This document shows, in pieces, positions 33,747 to 45,335 of a DNA stretch of 64,000 nucleotides. Every line of letters starts with the position of its first letter. The stretch's first letter is position 1. The translations under genes were made by a program, and so were the position numbers. A model generated the notes under the pieces. That model worked only from the letters and a program-made list of their open reading frames with translations, was not told the DNA's origin and did no database searches. This DNA comes from Athripsodes cinereus (taxonomy: Eukaryota > Arthropoda > Insecta > Trichoptera > Leptoceridae): assembly GCA_947579605.1 (NCBI GenBank), contig OX388317.1, forward strand, positions 11,737,384 through 11,801,383, given 5' to 3'.

Positions 33747-34581
33747 AATAATAATTCTGGCCAAAAAATAAGACACCCAAAACGAGTGATGTACATCATG
33801 AATGAATTTGGAAATGTTTAATGTCTCATTTGTGACTCTAAATAAAAAAAATACTCTAATGTAGAGAATGACAATGATTGAAAAAATGTTACCACTTTAG
33901 TAAAAATAGATTTTCAGCCTCGTCTGTTTCCACGAAATTCACTTCATAAGTTTCGTGCACTTTTTATGAAATTCACGAAATATGGAAATTTTAAAAATCT
34001 AATATTATAGCTTATCACAGCCTAAAGGTTTAAAAATGGCTTGATGATAAATTTATTTCATTAAATCAAAATTCGTAAATGTTTACCTACTGAAATCTCT
34101 TTTACTAGAGCATATAAGTTATTTTGAATTACGTTTATACTTCAGCCGTTGGCATGTTCTTTTGTTACGCCTCATTATTATGAAATGAGACTTACATACA
34201 AACATTAAGCGTAAGCCAACTGTAAACAAGAGAATACTACTCCTAGTGTACCAACCAACCTTTACATACATAATAACATGTACATATATCTGCATACATA
34301 AGCCAATTAACTAATTTGTATTATGCATACAACAATAAAGAGTACGTAGATATCATCTGCTAAAAGAGTTCTTTTCATTCAATGAATTTTGCATTCTACG
34401 AGTGGGTAAGTTATCATGAACGTATTATATTGGGTCTCTAGATACTACCTCTAGGAGTGTGGTATAAGTATTGTATACAATACTTAGTATTCTTATATTC
34501 AATGTCATAATCGGTTCAAGAAAAATAGCCTGGATGATTATCTTTTAAAGTACATTGCTCATCTTATTGGAAATGAGGCTC
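33747..34581. other. AT-rich spacer
   Basis: No gene. A short internal inverted repeat around CACGAAATTCACTTCATAAG (33933-33990) is present. Confidence 0.35.
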
Positions 34582-34585
34582 AATT

Positions 34586-37196
34586 CGTCCCTCGTCTGAC
34601 TAACTGTCGTAACTGACTTTTTTGGCAAAATTGAGTTATGACCGCCACCATGTATTGTGATTTGATACGCATGTTCTCACCGAAGATCACAGCTGTAGCT
34701 GCTGCCATTATCCTGGAACAGCTTTCTGATTTGTTGTCGTATCTACGAATTAATCAAAATAATATCTTACTAACGGACGTAAGTGCAGATACTACAGTTA
34801 GTGTGATTTTTTATAAATGAAAAACATATCCAATGTAGGTCCTATCTTGAAATACGATACTTAGTATAGACATTAACTGGGAATAACTTTTTATTTATTT
34901 TCACATAGGATAGTATTTTTCTTTGTTGGAATCATTTTAGTAGAAATTCTCAATATCCCGATCATAATTTAAGTACTGAAAGAATTAATATGTCAAATAT
35001 TTACGAAGTGCAGCCACAAGATTTTGAAGTTGACGGCTCACTGAGGGAAATACTAAGAAAAAAATCAATAATGGCCAATAAAAATAAATAAAAATAAACA
35101 ACTAAAAGATCACAGAATGGAGTATATGACCCAAGTATCCAAAAATATTGTTGCATAGTGAATACTAAAACCTGCGTGAAACATTGAAATTTGTTAGGCA
35201 GCATCTCGTCAATGTTTTCTTTTCAACGAATATACTCCCGAAATAATTTGAGAAAATTTTCGGAGTCTTGAAGAAATTTTACAATTTATTATCATCATCT
35301 GCTAGACGGGCATCAGATATGCCGGCCATTTTTTTAAAATACATAAGTGTTGAAAAAAAAACGGTTGAAACAGCTATCGATAGTTACTTCGGCGAGGATT
35401 TTAGATAAAGAAAATCGAGGCGATCGAAAAGCTTTTTACATTGATCTGAGAATGAGTCGCAATATTGAGGAACAAATTGAGAGATTTCCAAAAGTTGAGT
35501 CTCACTATTGTCGTGAAAAGACGACATGAAAATACTTGCATAGTGACTTGACATTGAGAAACATGTACGCTATGTTTCTGGATACTTTGAAAAACAATAC
35601 TGAAAAACTAGGTTTTGTATCATACAGAAGAGTTTTAATATAAAAAAAACCTGTCTTTCCATCTACCGAAAAAGGATCAGTGTAGCTTGTGAACGACATA
35701 TTGCGAAAGCTCAGAAGATGTTAAAACTAAATTGAAAAATCAATATCTTAAGCATGAAAATGAAAAAAATACTTGTTCGTCCTGCTAGAATGGTTGGCAA
35801 AACAAAAGCTCAGCAAGATTCTATAACACAGTGTGCTACGTTTGATATGCAGCAAGTTATCAACTTACCAATCAGCAATGTAAGGGCAGTTTTCTATAAA
35901 AGACGTTTATTAGTATATAATTTCACAATATACGATATGCCTTCTGGTGAGTGCTATCGTTACACGTGGCATGAAGGTGCAAGCAAGAAGGGTTCCTCTA
36001 AAATTTAATCTGCGTTTTTTCTTTTCTGAATATGTACTCGTTTGATGAAAAATGTTATAAAAAGTATATTTATTTGCCGACTGCTGTTGCGGTTAAAACA
36101 AAAATTCAATAATCGCTTCTACCTTAATTTACTTTATAAATAATTCAAGAAATAATAATGAAATAAAATAACGTATCTGTTCCATGTCACGGACAAAGTG
36201 AAGGCGATTCGGTACACAGTGCTATTAACTATGCGCTTAAGAAAAGTGGTAATATCTTTGTTCCTAGTCAATTACTTCCTGTTTTCAAATTAGCAGGTAG
36301 AAACAAACCTTACATCGTTACACCCCTCAACTGTTCAGATTTTTTGGATTTTAAGAAATTATCCATTGAGCTACGTCTTCTATCCCTTCGAATGACGACA
36401 CAGGGCTAAATGTAAACTGAACGGAGATGACGTAATTTTCAGTAGAAAAACACAGTCTTACTAAGTTTTCTTTTAAAACTAGTGATGGCGAAACAAATTA
36501 TCGTTCAATATACTTGAAACGACAAGTATTTAACATAATATTGCATAACGAGATTTCTCAACTCAAATCCACTCCATCTAAAATTTCCCAGGCAAAATCT
36601 GCTGACTCGATGTCTTTGACTACTGGCGATACACCGATGATAAGATTACTCAAGCACGCTGAGTTTTATAAGTCCCTCCATCACTAAATTCGTTGTTTTG
36701 AAAATAATCACGAAATTTTATTTATTAACATCTGATGATGAGGATGAGAATTCTCGAACACCATAATCTGCATAATAATTTATTTTTTAGTGATTTACTA
36801 TCATTTTATTTCCCATAAAACTGCTCTTATTACAGTGTAAACACTCTTGTTAATTAATATACTTTCTTAAATTATAAAATCGTTTTATTTTCACCTTTGA
36901 CTCTTAAAATAGTTAAGTCCTATCTGAGCATAACTAAATATGGCCATGGGAAAAAAGTCTCACAAAGGGTCCTATCTACTTTGACGGTGCATAAAAATAA
37001 ATCCAATATACTTATGGAAATTTAATTATCACAAAAATAATTCAGAGATTCATAAAAATACAAATAAAATAATAAAATACATTTAGACTCTTTCGTTTAG
37101 CTGGGAGAGACGAAACTATGCACGCCAAAACACTAAAAATGCTCTCCTGAACAATTTACATTTTACCAGTTACGACAGTTAGTCAGATGAGGGACG
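34586..37196 (+). mobile_element. TIR-bounded element 2 carrying a DUF7869-type gene
   Basis: Left TIR 34586-34615 (CGTCCCTCGTCTGACTAACT...) and right TIR 37167-37196 are inverted copies of 30 bp with one mismatch (G/A at the ninth base). AATT lies directly outside both ends (34582-34585 and 37197-37200); beyond that the flanks differ (C versus A). The interior contains the decayed gene at about 35094-36687. 2.6 kb between TIRs. The TIR sequence is unrelated to that of element 1, but the terminal AATT, gene family and overall plan are the same. Confidence 0.8.
35094..36687 (+). pseudogene. DUF7869-type protein gene, decayed, family-length
   Basis: Homologous blocks occur in the family's order but in changing frames: a possible N-terminal MEYMTQVSKNIVA (about 35118-35158); FPKVESHYCREKT (about 35487-35525); KYLHSDLTLRNMYAMFLDTL (about 35531-35590); LPKKDQCSL (about 35663-35692); ATFDMQQV...LPISNVRAVFYKRRLLVYN (about 35838-35923) and YTWHEGASKKGSSK; FADCCCG, stop (36094-36096, expected Q), NKN; then HGQSEGDSVHSAINYALKK...PYIVTPLNCSDFLDFKKL (36188-36361); FSFKTSDGETNYRSIYLK; and a C-terminal FYKSLHH with stop at 36685-36687. 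Several stops and frameshifts. SHYCR, PKKDQC, YNLTIHD-like and D..CxGQNKN blocks are the family's signature as I remember it. Cellular function unknown; transposase role inferred from the enclosing TIRs. Confidence 0.8.
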
Positions 37197-37424
37197 AATT
37201 TTGACTCAAAATTGCTCTGATTAGTGGAAATTTGTTTCCATTACGTTGGTTCTGGATAATGACACAGTTTGATAAGGGCAAGGTGAATTAATTCAATAAA
37301 CATATAAATTGTTCATTTTGTGATATAAAAATATTAAGACAACTTGACTAATTGTTGAATTTACGATATAAATGTCGAAAACTGACACAAAATTTTTAAA
37401 AGTTATTTCTTACTGAAGACTATA

Positions 37425-37680
37425 CTTCTTCTTTCGCTTCAGTTAGGACTATGTCCTGTGATTCTCGGAGCCTGCTCCTGGGAGGTGGATGTCCAACTAT
37501 CCCTCCATCGTTTAGGTGGTCTTCCTGGGGGTCTGTTTTCTGTCATGCGTTCATCTGCTACTATTCTGACCACTCGATCTGAGCTTGCCCTCCCCACATG
37601 ATCTGTCCAGAAATGTCTTCTTGTTCTGCCCCATCGCACAACATCTTCGACATTACAGATTCTTCTTATTTCTGAAGGCT
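37425..37680 (-). mobile_element. LINE 3' fragment, family B
   Basis: On the minus strand one frame gives IRRICNVEDVVRWGRTRRHF, WTDHVGRASSDRVVRIVADE, ENRPPGRPPKRWRDSW and a short tail with stop at 37439. It aligns with the C-terminus of the LINE at 54483-55103 (IRRICDTEDIARWSRKRRRF; GRPPKRWKDSW). 5'-truncated. It sits 230 bp outside the right TIR of element 2. Confidence 0.8.
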
Positions 37681-39204
37681 ATACAAAAAAAATATAAAAC
37701 CATGCACCTCATTAAAAATTCATAAATGGAATACTATTGAGGTAGTCGACTGCTTTTGTGATATTTCACAGTGTGAAAACCATTTCATTCGGTTCGTAGT
37801 CCCTGTATTACTAGGTGAATGCTTGAACCAATTAATAGTTGCATTATTATGAATACAGAAACCATTTTCATTTTACATTATACATGAATTGTATTAATAC
37901 TGGGGAAAATTTGTATCGTGCAAAGCATGTCGTAATATGGTGTCAGTATTGAATAAACAGAATATAGGTAAGTATATGTCAATAATACTACCGTAATGAT
38001 AGTGCAGTACAAAGGCGTACTTAAGAATATTATCGAAGTATAATATAGCACTTACGTATGGGAAAGAATTATACATCGAAGGGAATAGCTGCCATCTTCA
38101 GATAATAAAAAATACATAGGCTCTAAAAAAAAAAAAAAAATACATAGGCTCTCAAATTTTTACTCCTTTGTGACAAAGTTTGTCGAGTCCAACATATACT
38201 GAATATGTATTTTATTTATTTATTCATTTATCACAATTATATACGTGGCGAGCCTTTTATATGTAATGAAATCTCAGTTATCGACCGCCATTGAATTTTT
38301 TTCAAAAGTAACTTGGATTTTTAAACGTAGGTATATAATGTTTTGGGTCTTTTCATTCAAAAGTTATTTTCTTAATCAGCAATAGCTGCATATTAAGATC
38401 ATAACTATATTTGCTATTTTTCTTTATCATTGGTACTTTTATGTATTCTATTATAATTATTTTTGTTATTTTAATACGTTCGACAACCGAATGGGCTTTT
38501 ATAAAAATAATTTAACTAAATATTTGGACACTTATAAATAGGACATTGCATTATGTAGGTACTCCTTATCATTGTTTAATACTTAATTGTGCTAGATATG
38601 TTTTGTCAGTAGTTTTCTTTGAATCGGATAAATAAATCAGTGTTCACATCACTGAGGCCATCCCAACCGAACATAAAGCCTTACAAAGGATATCCCTCAA
38701 TGTAGCTCATTATATCTGGCATGAACCACTTTAACACTGAATACAACGATATATTAATAACTAGTATCAATTGAAGTAGAGACTGTTCCCTCTCTTGAAA
38801 AATAATTATATTTCATCTTTGATGCAGTAGCAAATTAAATAGCTTAGGTACGTATTATTCGTTTTAAATATTATGTAATTCAAAAAGGTATTATTTCTAT
38901 GTATTCCCTCAGGTACATTGCAGCGTTTAAAATGCAACAATGTACTTGATTACTACGGCAAACTTTAATTCGGGTATTGTTGACTTACATAACGAAATTG
39001 CACGATGCGGTAACATTAGCAAATTCAATATTCTTATAAATATTTAAGCCAGTTTACGTTATTAATCGATTTCCAGGGAACACAGTTAACCGTGATTAAA
39101 TTGATTAAAAATATATGAGGAACGCAATTTACTTCGTGGAGCCGTTTCGTCTCTAGTGTCGATCATCAAAACTCTCTCTATTTATATTCATACTAACGCA
39201 TCAT
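37681..39204. other. AT-rich spacer
   Basis: No gene. ATACATAGGCTCT occurs twice (38112 and 38140), separated by an A-run, a small local duplication. Confidence 0.4.
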
Positions 39205-39450
39205 GTCCCACAAGTGGGGTAGTTAGTAGACTAACTTCATGTTTTGAAAATGAATGTCGTCTTCTCCATGTCAATAAAAAATAAGACATTTAGGATGGGG
39301 GGCAAAATTTCATTGTTGAATTGAAGATAGTTAATATCTTAAACGCAATGCTTTATAAATTTCTGCCTATTTCACGACACTCAAAAACCATCAGTAAAGA
39401 GTGGAAGATTAATTCTTTTTGGGGTCTCTACAACATATTTCTATGTATAG
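39205..39450 (+). repeat. Unclassified dispersed repeat, ~240 bp
   Basis: Blocks in order: TGTCCCACAAGTGGGGTAGT, ACTAACTTCATG, GTCTTCTCCATGTCAATAAA, ACATTTAGGATGGGGGGCAA, TTTCTGCCTATTTCACGACA, CTCAAAAACC, TTCTTTTTGGGGTCTCTAC. The best-preserved copy. Non-coding; no TIRs or A-tail clearly seen. Confidence 0.65.
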
Positions 39451-40073
39451 ATTTATGGTGAAGTATCATGTTAAAAGTTTAATTGAATAAAAAATAAAAA
39501 ATATCAAAATCACAAATTTATTCTTTGAGAAAAAGATATGTACTATTACTTAACAACTGTATTATTAATAAATTGTATAACACACAAAATTGTCCAAGCA
39601 CACAAAAGTACAATATGTACCTACCTACTCCTTTCTCGGACCCTTTCATCGCCTACGATTACCATGACCGCCCTTTCAGCTGATGATTAAATTATATTAT
39701 CTTCGTAACCTTTTACTAGAAGATGTTATCACTGAAATCATAATAATTACATTAATAATAATATCTTCGCTGGGCATATTATTTTAATATTTCTCATTAT
39801 GAACTTGAGTGATTAAAAACGGATTGAAACGATGTTAATTTGATGTTCTCTACCAAATCTGTTGATTCTTACGAAGTGGGTGTATTTTTAAGGGCTATTT
39901 CGGTAATTTCTCGAGAATTTTCATAGTGTATAATGTCAGTTGGTAAATAAAACGTTTGCACGAACTTGATATTTTCAGGAATGAAATCAACTTATATTAA
40001 ATTAATCCCGGCGGCGGTTTTCTCATAAAATGGCGGATTTATTTTTAAAATAATATATATTATATATTTACAT
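39451..40073. other. AT-rich spacer
   Basis: No gene or recognised repeat. Confidence 0.4.
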
Positions 40074-40289
40074 GTTTATGCTTATTCAATTATTTGTTAT
40101 TAATGTAACGTTAAATATAAATAATGAAATAGGTGCATCCATTGCAAAATGTATTTCGCAAATATGATTATATTTCGCAAATATAATATATTTCATAATA
40201 TTTGCGAAATACATTTTGCAATGGATGCACCTATTTCATTATTTATATTTAACGTTACATTAATAACAAATAATTGAATAAGCATAAAC
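40074..40289. repeat. Perfect inverted repeat, 92-bp arms
   Basis: Left arm 40074-40165 (GTTTATGCTTATTCAATTAT...) and right arm 40198-40289 are exact reverse complements with a 32-bp AT-rich centre (40166-40197). The centre itself repeats TATTTCGCAAATAT, an inner part of the arm. No coding content. Perfect arms imply a very recent event or ongoing homogenisation. Confidence 0.97.
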
Positions 40290-40969
40290 TACAAAAAAAA
40301 AATTGTAAAAACTTTAAATATGTACAGAGGTGAGCTTTTTTAACCCTTACTATTTTTTCTATCCTGAATATATAGAGAAAATTTCTCACAAAAATACATC
40401 TAAATTATAAATGATCAACTAGAATAATTTATTTGTGCGATACTCGCCACTTCGAGAAAAATTGAACATTTCTTTGAACTAATATGGTTTTAAATACACT
40501 TAATTTCTTATTCCTTGATATTTTGACTTGAACGACTTCAAAAGATAAATATTATAATGGAAATATTTTATCAGGCAGTAAAAGAGGTTGTGGTTTGTGT
40601 ATCTATGTACTTTCAGTAATTTTGCGAATAATTTATTTGAGAATTTCATACAAATTAATTACTATTTTCATAAAATACTTGCAGATTTCAATATTGTGTT
40701 ATTATATTATAGGCGTAATAACTGTGCTATGAACTCGAAATTAAAGTTGATACTGTATGTACAAAAAGAATGGACTGAATACCGAGAACAGAAAACCGAA
40801 TGTCCTTTGTAAAAGATGGACACCAGTTTCCTGCCTTCGCATAACTGTATAGAAGAAAAATGGAATTTATACCATAAAAAATGACTTGGCTAACTACATA
40901 TAGGTACATGGTTTTAGATAACGCCAAGCAAATGAAAAACTTTACTAGCACTACTAATATTCTATCGCG
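40290..40969. other. AT-rich spacer
   Basis: No gene; the frame at 40588-40812 has no motif. Confidence 0.4.
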
Positions 40970-41160
40970 GTATATTCTACAAGCGGGCTAGCCAGCTGAA
41001 CAACTGCATGTAATAAACACGTTGTCTTCTCGGTATCAATAAAAAGATAATACATTTAAGATGGGTGGCATGTCAATACTGAATTGTAGATGTAAATAAG
41101 GTAAGAAGTAAAGTTTTATGAACATCTGCTTTTTACAAGACACTCAAACACTTACGGGGA
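40970..41160 (+). repeat. Unclassified dispersed repeat copy
   Basis: CTACAAGCGGGCTAGCCAGC, ACTGCATGTAATAAACAC, GTCTTCTCGGTATCAATAAA, CATTTAAGATGGGTGGCATG, ATCTGCTTTTTACAAGACAC and TCAAACACTTACG match the copy at 39205-39450 in order. Confidence 0.6.
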
Positions 41161-41681
41161 CTCCACGGGCCCTTATACAAGAAGCATTTTTTTTCTCTGA
41201 TTGAACCGAAACGAAATTAGGAAGGCCTCATAAATCATCATTTGGTATAATAAGATTTGGTATGAATTAGGGACCATTTTAATCAGGAATAAAATTGGAG
41301 CAATGATTATAATGCCTTGATCATACATGCCTGAGGTACCTATCACATTGTCAGTTCTTATAAACAGAATATTAGTTATTCGTTGTTTACGAGTGCGACA
41401 GCAAAATTGGTCTTGTAAATATTATCATGAGAATTAGAATCAAAGAAAAGATGTGTAATATGTACAACGATATTTTTTTTATTTCGATTGAAAATATTAT
41501 AGTTTTATAGTTAAAATAATATGTCACCTTCAGTACAACTTGTTATTTCCTTTTCATCCCTCATCCCCCTAATCTGAAAGTGTATCGCTGACCGGAAACA
41601 AAGGTGAAAAAATACATGACATTATTTCAGCCACAAACAAAATAATAACACATTGTTTTGTTTTGTTATTTGTTTTATAAA
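41161..41681. other. AT-rich spacer
   Basis: No gene or recognised repeat. Confidence 0.4.
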
Positions 41682-42155
41682 AGATGGGTCGACTACCGAT
41701 TTGGTCGAGTACCCGATTTCTAGGTAGGTACCTGCTCGAATGGTCGATAAGTCGGTCAAATAGTCTCTTAAAATAGAAGGAAAGTAAATGTTGGAAATTG
41801 GTTTATAAACATGAAGCTGCCCTCCCTCTTATGACTTAAAAGTTGTAATACTCAAATTAAAAGGAAGGGAATTTTCTCAAATAACTATGCCAAGTTGAAA
41901 ATTTGATGACGGTGAGGTAGAGGGGTATAGAAATTTTTGTGTCCTTGCAACATATTTCTTTGTGTCTCATTTGTTGCATTGCTCTTGTTATTCTTATTTG
42001 ACTATCTTTGTGACTTACTTTCTAATGATTTCATAAGTGCCAACTAATATATACCTTTTGCCGACTTATCATCGACAAAAGGTATATATTAGTTAAAGGT
42101 ATGTATTAGTATATATTAGTTATATCATCAATGTGGCCGAATAGTCGACCCATCT
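41682..42155. mobile_element. Possible hAT-like non-autonomous element
   Basis: Left AGATGGGTCGACTA (41682) and right TAGTCGACCCATCT (42142-42155) are inverted. Internal pieces of the same kind (GGTCGAGTACCCGATTT, GGTCGATAAGTCGG, GGCCGAATAGTCGAC) recur. The (TAG)AGATGGG start is like hAT ends, but I see no clean 8-bp duplication. A 23-bp-arm palindrome, AACTAATATATACCTTTTG and its complement, lies inside at about 42044-42097. Confidence 0.5.
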
Positions 42156-42676
42156 CTAGCTGTTATTATTATTATTTTAGTAGTGTCTGTATAAGCATAA
42201 TAAATTCTTTTGATAAGAATTATTTCATCTTGTATTACCTACTGTTGGAAAAACAACAAAATAAACAAAATGGGGCGGCACGTAATAGGTATTATAAAAA
42301 AACAAACAATCTTGTGCTTTTGTATTGCTCTAATGTTTTATATTTCTACAAGCCAATAAATCGATGGATATTATTATTTTTTTGGAATATTTACTACTAT
42401 AGTTTGTTATTATAAAAAGGTTGACAAAAAATATACGGACACAAATAATTGATTTTCCCTTGAGTTGGACGATTTGTGTATGTTTTCACAACGAGCTTTT
42501 TGCTATAAACAATCCACTGGCAGGTTTATGACCATTGAATATTATTATATTTATTGCGAGTAGTAGTTATTTTTATTGCATCGTGGACATGTTTTGTTAC
42601 TTTGAATAACTACAGAAGGAAAAAAAAATACATTAGAAGTTCAAAAAAGTATGGATGACTTTACGAGTATTATGTG
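42156..42676. other. AT-rich spacer
   Basis: ATT repeats directly after the element at 42160, then featureless DNA. Confidence 0.4.
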
Positions 42677-43102
42677 AAACATATTTTGAACTACTCCAGA
42701 TTAATCATTCCAATTGATCACACTCATCCATAGTCAACCTATTTGAATAGGTATTAACTAGTTAGGTATGTTGTATATGATACACATACATAATATGTGA
42801 ACTTCCTTAAGGAGTGCACAACACAGGGTTTCGACGCTTATGAATCGACTTAGGCTTGGTTAAGAGTACTCTTTAAACCTAGGTAATATTCCCAATTCCT
42901 CTGTGTCATGCTTATCACATGACTTGAAATTTTTGATGTGATAAGCGTCGAAACTCTGTGTTGTGCACTCCTTAAGGAAGTTCACATATGTTTGTGTATC
43001 ATATACAACATACCTAACTAGTTAATACCTATTCAAATAGGTTGACTATGGATGAGTGTGATCAATTGGAATGATTAATCTGGAGTAGTTCAAAATATGT
43101 TT
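42677..43102. mobile_element. Large fold-back element, ~163-bp arms
   Basis: Left arm 42677-42841 (AAACATATTTTGAACTACTC...) and right arm 42941-43102 are inverted copies that differ by a few bases and one 3-4 bp indel near CATACATAATATGTGAAC. The 99-bp centre contains GCTTATCACAT, which can also pair with ATGTGATAAGC at the arm base. No coding part. No convincing target duplication beyond the arms. Confidence 0.92.
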
Positions 43103-43631
43103 GACATCTATACTTCCAGTAAGTAAGAAATCCAGTTCCCGAAATCCAATTGTGTCAAAAAATTCATAACATAAAGAGTATTATGTGTGTAATATTTATT
43201 TTCTTATCATAACAATTATGTGTGTCCTATCTCGTAGAAGTATTTGATCGTGTTTTGCATGCAATAAAAATATAATTATAAATTAGAAAAAAAATATTGT
43301 AGGATTTTCTGGAGTTTCCTGCTATAAATAGAGCTCCACTCATTTATTTATTATCATATAGTTTCTTATAAAAGCCAATTATTGTGACAAGACATTTGAC
43401 ATCTTCAATTTAGTGATAAGTATGCCACCCTTTCAAAATGTTTTATTTTTATGCACAGATAGAATATTCTGAATTTTTATTACATGTAATTAGTCTGCTA
43501 GCTTCTCCATTAGTAAAACATGTCATTGTGATGTAGATAGTATGTTAAGAGTAGTTTAGACACTAAAACTCACAAAAAAAAACTGTTCGATTCATTTTTG
43601 TAACGTTCATATGTATTAAATATATGTGTTT
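43103..43631. other. AT-rich spacer
   Basis: No gene or recognised repeat. Confidence 0.4.
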
Positions 43632-43775
43632 TACATCAACCGAGATCTAGATGAGCTAAATGCTAAAGACAGCTGGTAATCTATTGCTCAAGAAAGAAAG
43701 GCTTGGAGATCTATTATTTTAGAGGCAAAGGTCCTACAAGAGCTTTTCAGCTATTGGAAGTAAAGTCAGTTTTAT
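43632..43775 (+). mobile_element. LINE 3' relic, same family as 30.5-31.1 kb
   Basis: ACATCAACCGAGATCTAGAT, then in one frame RDLDELNAKDSW, stop, SIAQERKAWRSIILEAKVLQ, ELFSYWK. The same segment occurs on the minus strand at about 30680-30560. One in-frame stop (TAA after DSW). Confidence 0.7.
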
Positions 43776-44288
43776 TTTCAAACAAAGTATGTACCTAGAT
43801 TTTATAAATATGTATAATAACTATATAATAAAATAAAATACACGGAAGTTCGTTAAAATAAATATAAAAAAAGTTAATCAAAGCAATAAGTTTTCTCTCT
43901 TTCAGTTTCCTGGTTTTCAAGACAAATGCATATTAATAATTTTCTTTCCATTTCACATTTTTTTTTCTTTAATTCTTTTAATTAAACGGAGCCTGAATTT
44001 ATTGCTTCGAAGCTTTAATTACAAAAACCGTTTGTATGTGAATCATAATATCTGAAACAATTATGTTTTCACATACTAATTCTTTAACCTATTAAATCCT
44101 TAAAAGAGAATTTTGTATTTTCTATTTTTATCTAAACTAATTTGACTATTTAGCATGATTAATTAAATTGTAAGGCGCAAAAAAGCTCATTGTAAAATCT
44201 TGTTTCCTTCACTTAAGGATTATTTATGCCAATCTAGTCATCTCTTTCCACGATATTCCTAACTAATGCTATGATATTTTTTGATGAA
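43776..44288. other. AT-rich spacer
   Basis: No gene or recognised repeat. Confidence 0.4.
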
Positions 44289-44366
44289 AACAGTGTATTG
44301 TGAAAAAGGGAACTTAAAGTCATCGGAATCCTTGCGAACAAAAAAAAATGCTCTTCTTGGCCAACC
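44289..44366 (-). mobile_element. LINE family A, old diverged fragment
   Basis: AACAGTGTATTGTGAAAAAG, GGAATCCTTGCGAACA, ATGCTCTTCTTGGCCAAC follow the complement of the family A stretch GGCCAAAAAGAGCAC...ACAATACACCG. Many substitutions and small gaps: an old insertion compared with 26.9 kb. Confidence 0.65.
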
Positions 44367-45002
44367 TGCTTATATACCACTTTAAATTTTTATTTTGGCT
44401 TGCCTACATGCTTCGTATCACAGCAGAGCATACTTTAATCTAAATTACTTAACATTATCATAATATATCTTTACTTCTTAAGACTTAAAAGTGTAAATTG
44501 ATTTATTATATAAGCTTTTTACAAGTCCAGATTTGTGTTTCTTAAGAATCATTATTATTATTTTTTAAATATAAAAAGTATATACAGTAATATATCCAGC
44601 ATTCAGCGGCGCTTTAAAAAGGGTTCTAGTCAATGTTTCGGAAGAATTTTATTATTAAAATAATATGAAAGTGAAAGTATGTACAATATGGGTATCTAGA
44701 TACCTAAATTATACTCAGGAACTTTCTGAAAAAAAGTTTAGACGGCCTTAGGTCTTCTCGTAAATTTCATCAAAATATTAAAGCACATAGAGATAAATGT
44801 ATAACGTATCACTAGAAGTGTATTGAAATTCAGAAATGTGTTATTAATTAAATGAGTAACTTTGCTCATCTTCTCTGATGTGTAAAATAATATTGATATT
44901 GTGTTATGGCCTATGTAGTTCGTTACCATGCCGAATAAGATTTTTAGATAATAATTTAGTGACCCAAAACATGAACCGGTTGGAGGCATTTACATAAATT
45001 GT
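44367..45002. other. AT-rich spacer
   Basis: No gene; the small minus frame at 44738-44989 has no family motif. Confidence 0.4.
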
Positions 45003-45335
45003 GGATAGATCGACGAATGCTTCAGATATCGTGAACGGGCATGGTCAACAATGCAAGAGTCATCCTAAAAGCCTGATAGGGAACTAATTTCAAATATTAA
45101 AATCCGGAAAGTGGCCAGGCCAAGTGCTCCAAGGAGAAGCATCGAGTTACTGATCATCAAGGATAAGACTGAGAGTCGAAGAGTTGCTGGAAGTAGACAG
45201 ATCTCCTGATTTCATAATGAGATAGAAATACAAAGTACCTAGGAGCTGTTTTGGACTGCCCAGGATAAGGACGCATTCTCGTAAGTCATAGCCAACGTCG
45301 GGGGATCCCAACACGATACGTGAATAAAAGGGTAA
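45003..45335 (+). mobile_element. LINE relic, frameshifted RT C-terminal tail
   Basis: LWIDRRMLQIS-W near 45003-45035 matches the conserved 'W.YRRMLRISW' segment. Later fragments IKIRKVARP, KDKTESRRVAGSRQIS and the ending IANVGGSQHDT correspond to the RK..GH, GK.EGRR..GR and MIANVR blocks of the tail at 58.6 and 63.4 kb. Multiple frameshifts. Confidence 0.55.

Noticed and set aside
41670..42170. 8-bp target duplication around the GGGTCGAC element
   Set aside because: TGTTATT occurs near both sides but is not adjacent to the left end; not accepted as a duplication.
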